Shown one piece after another: positions 29,539-34,708 of a DNA stretch of 34,708 bases. Every line of letters starts with the position of its first letter. The first letter of the stretch is position 1. The translations under genes were made by a program, and so were the position numbers. Source of the DNA: Chloroflexota bacterium (GTDB taxonomy: Bacteria > Chloroflexota > Limnocylindria > Limnocylindrales > CSP1-4). The notes beneath the pieces were generated by a model that worked only from the letters and a program-made list of their open reading frames with translations, had not been told where the DNA came from and did no database searches. Where the stretch lies: assembly GCA_017881885.1 (NCBI GenBank), contig JADGQJ010000004.1, positions 1 to 34,708 of the forward strand. Reading direction: 5' to 3'.

Positions 29539-29749
29539 GGCGCCGGACGTAGCGCGAGCGCCCCTATCTGGTCAAATTCAAGCCGGGGTAGCAAGCGGCC
29601 GAACCCAGTGGCCGCCCATGAGAGAACGCCGACTTCGGGGCGCCTCAGGCATCGGCCGCCACGCTCAGCTCAACCCGGCCAGATGGTCTGGACTCGCCGG
29701 ACGCCTCTTGCGCGGCCTTTCGAACTGCCCGCGCGCTACGCCCACGAGC

Positions 29750-29761
29750 AATTGGCCAATT
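29750..29761. promoter_or_regulatory. 12-bp perfect palindrome AATTGGCCAATT upstream of the GT2 gene
   Basis: Read directly; AT-rich relative to surroundings; about 94 bp upstream of the GT2 start. Confidence 0.35.
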
Positions 29762-29854
29762 CGTCTCTCCCAGGCACCCGTTGACCCACCATCGGGTGGC
29801 GCTGTGATCGCGGATATGGTGCAGGGCAGTTGCTGCGCCTCTAAACTCCCGGAG

Positions 29855-30670
29855 ATGATTCCCAGCAGCCTTTCGATAGTCCTGCCCGCGTTCAACGAGG
29901 AGGCCCGCCTCGGGCCCGCGCTCGACGAGCTCCAGGCTTATCTCCGCTCCGCGCCGGAGGGCGCCCTGCCCGACAAGGTGGACGTGCTGGTCGTGGATGA
30001 CGGGAGCACCGACGGCACGGCCGCGCTGGTCCGGGCGCGGGCCGAGTACGTCGGCGACGGCGATGCCCGGGCCGCAGAAGGCGGTGCCGCGGGCGACGTC
30101 GCGGAGCTGCGGCTGCTGGTCGTCGCGCACGCGGGCAAGGGCTCGGCGGTGCGGGCGGGAATGCTGGCCGCGACCGGCGATCTGCTCGTGTTCGCCGACG
30201 CCGACATGGCCACGCCGCCGGACCAGCTGCCCAAACTGGTCGAGGCGCTGGCAAGCGCGGACTTCGTACTGGGGAGCCGGATCCAGCCGGACGGTTCGGA
30301 CATGCGCGCCTCGCAGCCGCGCTTTCGACGGCTCGTGGGCAGGCTCTTCCGCCTCGCGGCGCGGATCTGGGTGACCGGCCCGATCGACGACACGCAGTGC
30401 GGATTCAAGGGTTTCCGGCGAGACGCGGCGCGGGATCTCTTCGGCAGGCTGCGGATCACGAGCATCGTCTTCGACGTCGACCTGATCTTCCTGGCCCGGC
30501 GGCGCGGCTACCGGATGGCTGTCGTGCCCGTCGTCTGGGTCGATCGACGCGGCTCGCGCATGCACGCCCGCCCGGGCCTCGCGCTGCGCGTGGGCTGGGA
30601 TCTGCTGCGCATCAGGTTCATCCACCGCGGCCTCAAGCGGGCAGCCGCCGAGGGCTCGCCGGCGAAATGA
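29855..30670 (+). CDS. GT2 glycosyltransferase, polyprenyl-phosphate hexose synthase-like
   Basis: SIVLPAFNEEARLGPAL, VLVVDDGSTDGTAALV, FADADMATPPDQLPKLVEAL, DDTQCGFKGFRRDAARDLF; resembles dolichyl-phosphate beta-glucosyltransferase family. Start ATG 29855 chosen over the 29309 extension. Confidence 0.88.
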   Translation: MIPSSLSIVLPAFNEEARLGPALDELQAYLRSAPEGALPDKVDVLVVDDGSTDGTAALVRARAEYVGDGDARAAEGGAAGDVAELRLLVVAHAGKGSAVRAGMLAATGDLLVFADADMATPPDQLPKLVEALASADFVLGSRIQPDGSDMRASQPRFRRLVGRLFRLAARIWVTGPIDDTQCGFKGFRRDAARDLFGRLRITSIVFDVDLIFLARRRGYRMAVVPVVWVDRRGSRMHARPGLALRVGWDLLRIRFIHRGLKRAAAEGSPAK

Positions 30671-30691
30671 ACGTGCCGCGATGACCGCGCG

Positions 30692-31831
30692 ATGACCGAG
30701 CCGAGGACGCAGGCACGGTCGCGGTCGCGGCTCGCCGAGGCTTTCGTGCCCGTCGGGTCGCTGGCGCTGCTGGCCGGAATGCTCGCCCTCGTGCTCGGAT
30801 CCGCCGGTCAGACCCTGGGCTACGACTACCACTGCTACGAGGGCGCGGCCCAGGCCCTGCGTGACGGCAAGCCGATCTACGACGTCGCGTTCTCCGTCAA
30901 CGTCGGCACGTGCCCCGGCACCTACACCTACCCGCCGGCCTTCGCCGCGGCCCTCGTTCCGTGGCTGTCCTTTGGGGGAGCGGCCGCGGCGCTCTGGTGC
31001 CTGGCCATGGCGGCGTGCTTCCTGCTCGGAGTGGCGCTGCTGCCGGTCCGGCGCGACGTGCGCTGGCTGATCGTGATCGTGGCGGCGCTCGACTGGCCGC
31101 TCCTGTATGCGGTCAAGCTCGGCCAGGTGGAGCCGCTCCTTTTCCTGGGCTTCGCGGCGGCGTGGCGGTGGATGGATCGGGCCGACGTCGTCGGCTCGGT
31201 GACCGCGATCGGGGCGCTGGTCAAGGTGCAACCTGTGTTGCTCGCGGTCTGGGCGATTGCCACGGGGCGGTTCCGCGCGGCGGTCGTGGCGGCGGTGGCG
31301 GCGCTTGCCCTGGCGGCGGCGGCGACCCTCGTCACGGGGCTGGAGGCCTGGGCCACGTACGTCACGTTGCTGCGCGACCTGGGCGGGCAGCTCTCGACGC
31401 CGCACAACTTTGCGCCGGGCGCGATCGCCCACATGGCCGGCGCCTCGGACGGGCTGGCAGCGACGATCCAACTCGCCTCGGCGGCCCTGGCCGTGGCCGC
31501 GCTCCTGGTGGCGTTGCGTTACGCCGGCCCGGAACTCAGCCTGATGGTCACGATCGTGGCCAGCCAGCTCATCTCGTCGCCGCTACGCGACCACTACGCC
31601 GTGCTGCTCCTGCTGCCGATGGCCTGGCTCGTCCAGCGCGGTCGAAAGTGGGCGGTCGTATTCCCGCTGGTCGGCTGGATCGCGCTCTTCGGCGCCGACG
31701 CCTGGCTCCCCGCGGCCAGCGTCTCGATCACGTTCTTCGCCTGCCTTGCGGTCCTCTTATGGGAGGCTCGGCTCGAGCGCCGCACGGCCGGCCCCGCTGC
31801 GGCGTCCGTGCCTACTTCACCGTCTGGGTAG
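30692..31831 (+). CDS. GT87 (DUF2029)-like polytopic glycosyltransferase
   Basis: 'YDYHCYEGAAQALRDGKPIYDVAF...TYTYPPAFAAALVPW', 'KLGQVEPLLFLGFAAAW', 'LVKVQPVLLAVWAIATGRFRA'. Confidence 0.82.
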   Translation: MTEPRTQARSRSRLAEAFVPVGSLALLAGMLALVLGSAGQTLGYDYHCYEGAAQALRDGKPIYDVAFSVNVGTCPGTYTYPPAFAAALVPWLSFGGAAAALWCLAMAACFLLGVALLPVRRDVRWLIVIVAALDWPLLYAVKLGQVEPLLFLGFAAAWRWMDRADVVGSVTAIGALVKVQPVLLAVWAIATGRFRAAVVAAVAALALAAAATLVTGLEAWATYVTLLRDLGGQLSTPHNFAPGAIAHMAGASDGLAATIQLASAALAVAALLVALRYAGPELSLMVTIVASQLISSPLRDHYAVLLLLPMAWLVQRGRKWAVVFPLVGWIALFGADAWLPAASVSITFFACLAVLLWEARLERRTAGPAAASVPTSPSG

Positions 31832-32576
31832 AAACCGCGGTGGCGTAGGCGTCAATGACGTCGCCGCTCGGTTTGCCGCCGTGGATCAGCCACGGGGGGC
31901 TGCCGCCCGGGTCGTCAAGCTTGCTCGAGCATGTCGGGGTGCCGCCGAGGAAGACCTTGGACTGAAGAGTCTTACCGGTGCTTGCGACGACGACGCGAAC
32001 CGTCTCAGACCACTTGTAGCGGACGACCGCGCCGATCTTGCCGTCTCCCGACCGCTTGTAGTAGCCACATGAGCCCACTTTGACCGACTTCAGGGGATTG
32101 AGGCAAACGACGAGCTGGATCGGGCCGGGCCATTCGTCGTCGAGCCAGTTTTGGTTGATCTCCCAGTCGTCCGTGTTGTACTCCTCGCCTCCGAGCCGCC
32201 AGCCCTTGTCTACTCCGTCCTCGTAATAGACCACGACGAGCGGGTGGATGGTGCCGGAGTAAGGGTCCGCCTCGGGAACTGGTGTCCCGTCGCAGGCTGC
32301 CACGAGCTCATCCGAAGTGGCGGTCGGCAGCGGCGTCGGCGTTGGGACGGGAGTGATGACCGGCGTCGGTTCGATGGTCGCCTCGAGAGTGGACGTCGGC
32401 GTCGCCCCGATTGAGGGCAACGTCCCGGAGCTCGATGCCGGCCCGTCCAGCATGGACGAGCGCGCGGTGCACGAGGCGACAACGACCAGGACCACCCCGA
32501 TTCCGACCAGCGACCTGAGGTTGCGCCGATGGGCGTGCGGCCGCACGGCCGTCGGCTTCGCGGACGAGTTCGGCAC
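31812..32576 (-). CDS. Secreted lipoprotein with Pro/Thr-rich linker, unknown function
   Basis: Signal-peptide-like GIGVVLVVVASC (lipobox VASC), linker TPTSTLEATIEPTPVITPVPTPTPLPTATSDE, then a globular domain I do not recognise. Confidence 0.7.
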   Translation of the reverse strand: MPNSSAKPTAVRPHAHRRNLRSLVGIGVVLVVVASCTARSSMLDGPASSSGTLPSIGATPTSTLEATIEPTPVITPVPTPTPLPTATSDELVAACDGTPVPEADPYSGTIHPLVVVYYEDGVDKGWRLGGEEYNTDDWEINQNWLDDEWPGPIQLVVCLNPLKSVKVGSCGYYKRSGDGKIGAVVRYKWSETVRVVVASTGKTLQSKVFLGGTPTCSSKLDDPGGSPPWLIHGGKPSGDVIDAYATAVSTQTVK

Positions 32577-32599
32577 GAGACCACCCCTTCTCCGTGACG

Positions 32600-32617
32600 A
32601 GGCGGGCTAGCCCGCCT
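32600..32617. promoter_or_regulatory. 18-bp perfect palindrome aggcgggctagcccgcct upstream of the lipoprotein gene
   Basis: Self-complementary over all 18 bases; followed by tgcat-cccc-atgca. Confidence 0.45.
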
Positions 32618-32796
32618 GCATCCCCATGCAAGGCGCCCACCTTCGCAGCCATCTTAGTCCCCCGACGTGGCGCCGACCAGACTCTCGCATCAAGCCGACG
32701 GCCGAGCCCGCGCCAAGCTTCCGGGACCCAAATCCGGGCCGCGCGCCACAAGTTGCGCCGGCAAGCACGCCGTGGATGTGGTGCTATCCTCGCTGA

Positions 32797-34017
32797 GTGA
32801 CCATCCCCATCGTGTCCGCCGCCGGGCCTGCCCATCCTGATGCGCCGCGGCGCAGCCTCATCGCCCACCGCCAGGCCTTCGATTCCATTGCGGGCGAGAC
32901 GTGGGACGCGCTCGTCGATCGGACGCCGTCCGCGACCCCGTTCTCGCGCCACTGCGTGCAGCGGGCGTGGTGGGACGCATACGGCGATTCGGCCCACGAC
33001 CAGACCATGGTCGTGGTGGACGGGGCCGCTTCGGACGAGATCGTCGCGATCGTGCCGCTCATGCATCGCCACGAGCTGGAGCCGGGGGACGTGGCGTCGC
33101 GCACGAGCATCCGCCATCAAGCCGGCCCGCCTCTCCGGCCCGTGCCCGCCTCTGCGACCGCCGTCTTCTTCGGCGCCTCGTACCACGCCGACTACGCCAC
33201 GATCCTGGCCCCGCCCGCGGATCTGCACGAAATCTGCGATGCCGTCGTCGCGGCCCTCGCCGACGAAGATCCCTCGCGCTGGGACGTCGTGGACCTGCGC
33301 CGCCTCCGCGCCGGCGATCCTGCAACGGACGCGCTCCTGGCCGCATTCGAGTGGGTCGCGCCGCGTGGTTGCTGGCTGGTCACGCGCGAGCAGGAGGAGG
33401 TCTGCCCGGTCCTGACGCTTCCGGCAGGCATTGACTTCGAAGGCTATCTCGGCACCCTGGACAAGAAGGAACGGCACGAGATCCGACGCAAGATCCGCCG
33501 GGCAGAGGCGGCCGGACCGATAGAACTGACCAAGTCGGAGGATCCTTTCGCGGACCTCGAAGCATTCATCGATCTACACCAGAAGCGCTGGGGCGAGGAA
33601 GGCCTATTCCCGGCAACCGAAGGCGGAGCCGCGAGCCGCCGCTTCTTCGCGGGCCTATTCGAGAATTGCGCACCGACCGGGATCGTCGAGTTGGACTTCC
33701 TTAGTATCGGTGGGCGGCGAATCGCGGCCGGAGTGATCCTCGACGACGGCCGCACCGTTTACTACTACAACGCCGGTGTCGAACCGGATGCCAGAGAGCT
33801 ATCGCCCGGAGTGGTCATGGTCGCGTCCTACATCCAACGAGCCATCGAGCTGGGTCGCACCCGTCTCGACTTCATGCGGGGCAACGAGCCCTACAAGTAC
33901 GAATGGGGCGCGGTCGACGAGCCGATCGAACGGCTGCTCATCCAGCGCACGGTTGCGCCGGAAGGCGCGGCCGCCGCTGCAGACGGCGCTGCCGCAACGA
34001 CACCGAAGGACCGCTAG
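32797..34017 (+). CDS. FemAB/CelD (BioF2-like)-type GNAT acyltransferase
   Basis: 'YLGTLDKKERHEIRRKIRRAEAAG', 'LHQKRWGEEGLFP', 'RIAAGVILDDGRTVYYYNAGVEPDARELSPGVVMVASYIQRAIELGRTRLDFMRGNEPYKYEWG' typical of this superfamily. Confidence 0.85.
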   Translation: MTIPIVSAAGPAHPDAPRRSLIAHRQAFDSIAGETWDALVDRTPSATPFSRHCVQRAWWDAYGDSAHDQTMVVVDGAASDEIVAIVPLMHRHELEPGDVASRTSIRHQAGPPLRPVPASATAVFFGASYHADYATILAPPADLHEICDAVVAALADEDPSRWDVVDLRRLRAGDPATDALLAAFEWVAPRGCWLVTREQEEVCPVLTLPAGIDFEGYLGTLDKKERHEIRRKIRRAEAAGPIELTKSEDPFADLEAFIDLHQKRWGEEGLFPATEGGAASRRFFAGLFENCAPTGIVELDFLSIGGRRIAAGVILDDGRTVYYYNAGVEPDARELSPGVVMVASYIQRAIELGRTRLDFMRGNEPYKYEWGAVDEPIERLLIQRTVAPEGAAAAADGAAATTPKDR

Positions 34018-34019
34018 CC

Positions 34020-34708
34020 ATGGGCGCCGAAGAAGGCATCGAGGACCAGCCCTGTCTCGAGCCGGATGAACGCGGGCCACTCCCCGGTGGGCGGGTCCGG
34101 GTCGTGGAAGTCATGGCCACCGGCACCAACGGCGGAGCGCAGGAGCATGTCTTCTCGCTCGCCACCCGGCTGAACCCGAACCGCTACGACGTCCGGGTCA
34201 TCTCGCTCTCTCACGGCAGCAGCGTTCGCCGCTTGCAGAAGGCCGGCATCGAAGCGACGGTGATCGACGAGCCCGACGACCGTCTCGCCGTCCTGGCCCT
34301 CGCCAAAGAGTTGGCCGCCTTCGAGCCCGAAATCGTTCACAACCACATGTATCGGGCCGAGGTCGTGGGCACCAAGGCCGCACTCCATCTCGGTGAGGAG
34401 GGCTGCCGGCGCCCGGCCGTCATCTCGACCGTGCATTCGAGCCGTGTCCGCTGCGTCGAGGATCGCGAAACACTCCGCCAGCTGACGCCGCTGATGGATC
34501 ACCTCATCGTCGTCTCCAAGGCGATCGAGCAGAAGATCGCCGACGAGGGGCGCACGAGCGCGCCGATCAGCCTCGTCTACAACGGCGTCGACCTGCAGCG
34601 CTACAACCACCAGCAGCCCTGCTGCACGCTCCACGAGGACTACGGGATCGACGCCGACGCCCCGATCGTGGGCGTCGTCGCTCGACTCGAGGCGGAGAAG
34701 GGCCACCG
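34020..34708 (+). CDS. GT4-family glycosyltransferase, N-terminal part (truncated by window end; not in ORF track)
   Basis: Hand translation from ATG 34020: VRVVEVMATGTNGGAQEHVFSLATRLNPNRYDVRVISLSHGSSVRRLQKAGIEATVI...IVHNHMYRAEVVGTKAAL...LIVVSKAIEQKI...SLVYNGVDLQRYN...IVGVVARLEAEKGH. Confidence 0.9.
   Translation, partial: MGAEEGIEDQPCLEPDERGPLPGGRVRVVEVMATGTNGGAQEHVFSLATRLNPNRYDVRVISLSHGSSVRRLQKAGIEATVIDEPDDRLAVLALAKELAAFEPEIVHNHMYRAEVVGTKAALHLGEEGCRRPAVISTVHSSRVRCVEDRETLRQLTPLMDHLIVVSKAIEQKIADEGRTSAPISLVYNGVDLQRYNHQQPCCTLHEDYGIDADAPIVGVVARLEAEKGH

Noticed and set aside
29309-29854. N-terminal extension of the GT2 ORF
   Set aside because: Crosses intergenic repeats and the start of the divergent GT39 gene; the GT2 fold begins right after ATG 29855.
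29645-31471. 608-aa minus-strand ORF antisense to GT2/GT87
   Set aside because: Antisense shadow without domains.

Overview
GC-rich bacterial chromosomal segment; gene content and order suggest Chloroflexota or a similar monoderm-like lineage (inference only). From left to right it contains: (1) a complete or nearly complete F1Fo ATP synthase operon atpBEFHAGDC (+), with a perfect 22-bp inverted repeat between atpD and atpC; (2) murA, an mreB-like gene, a PHP-domain protein and an LPG-synthase-TM/UPF0104 flippase-like protein (+). The MurA fosfomycin-site Cys is Asp here; (3) an XRE-type HTH regulator (+) preceded by a nested dyad; (4) a minus-strand block: GT39-like membrane protein, endonuclease IV, long HPF, ComF-like, DUF192, and a Tad/Flp pilus cluster (tadC, tadB, cpaF, REC-containing cpaE, cpaB, flp pilin); (5) a second minus-strand, probably translationally coupled gene string: two GT39-like proteins, DegS-type kinase, NarL/LuxR response regulator, a second kinase-like protein with degenerate ATPase domain, and a second Flp-like prepilin. 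Both pilin genes are absent from the supplied ORF track; (6) a plus-strand glycan cluster (GT2, GT87-like, FemAB/CelD-like acyltransferase, truncated GT4) and a minus-strand lipoprotein. The most interesting candidate system is the coupled kinase / response regulator / pseudokinase / pilin string next to a Tad cluster whose CpaE carries a canonical-looking receiver domain. No CRISPR, tRNA, rRNA or transposase was seen. The large antisense ORFs in the track are interpreted as GC-rich shadow frames.
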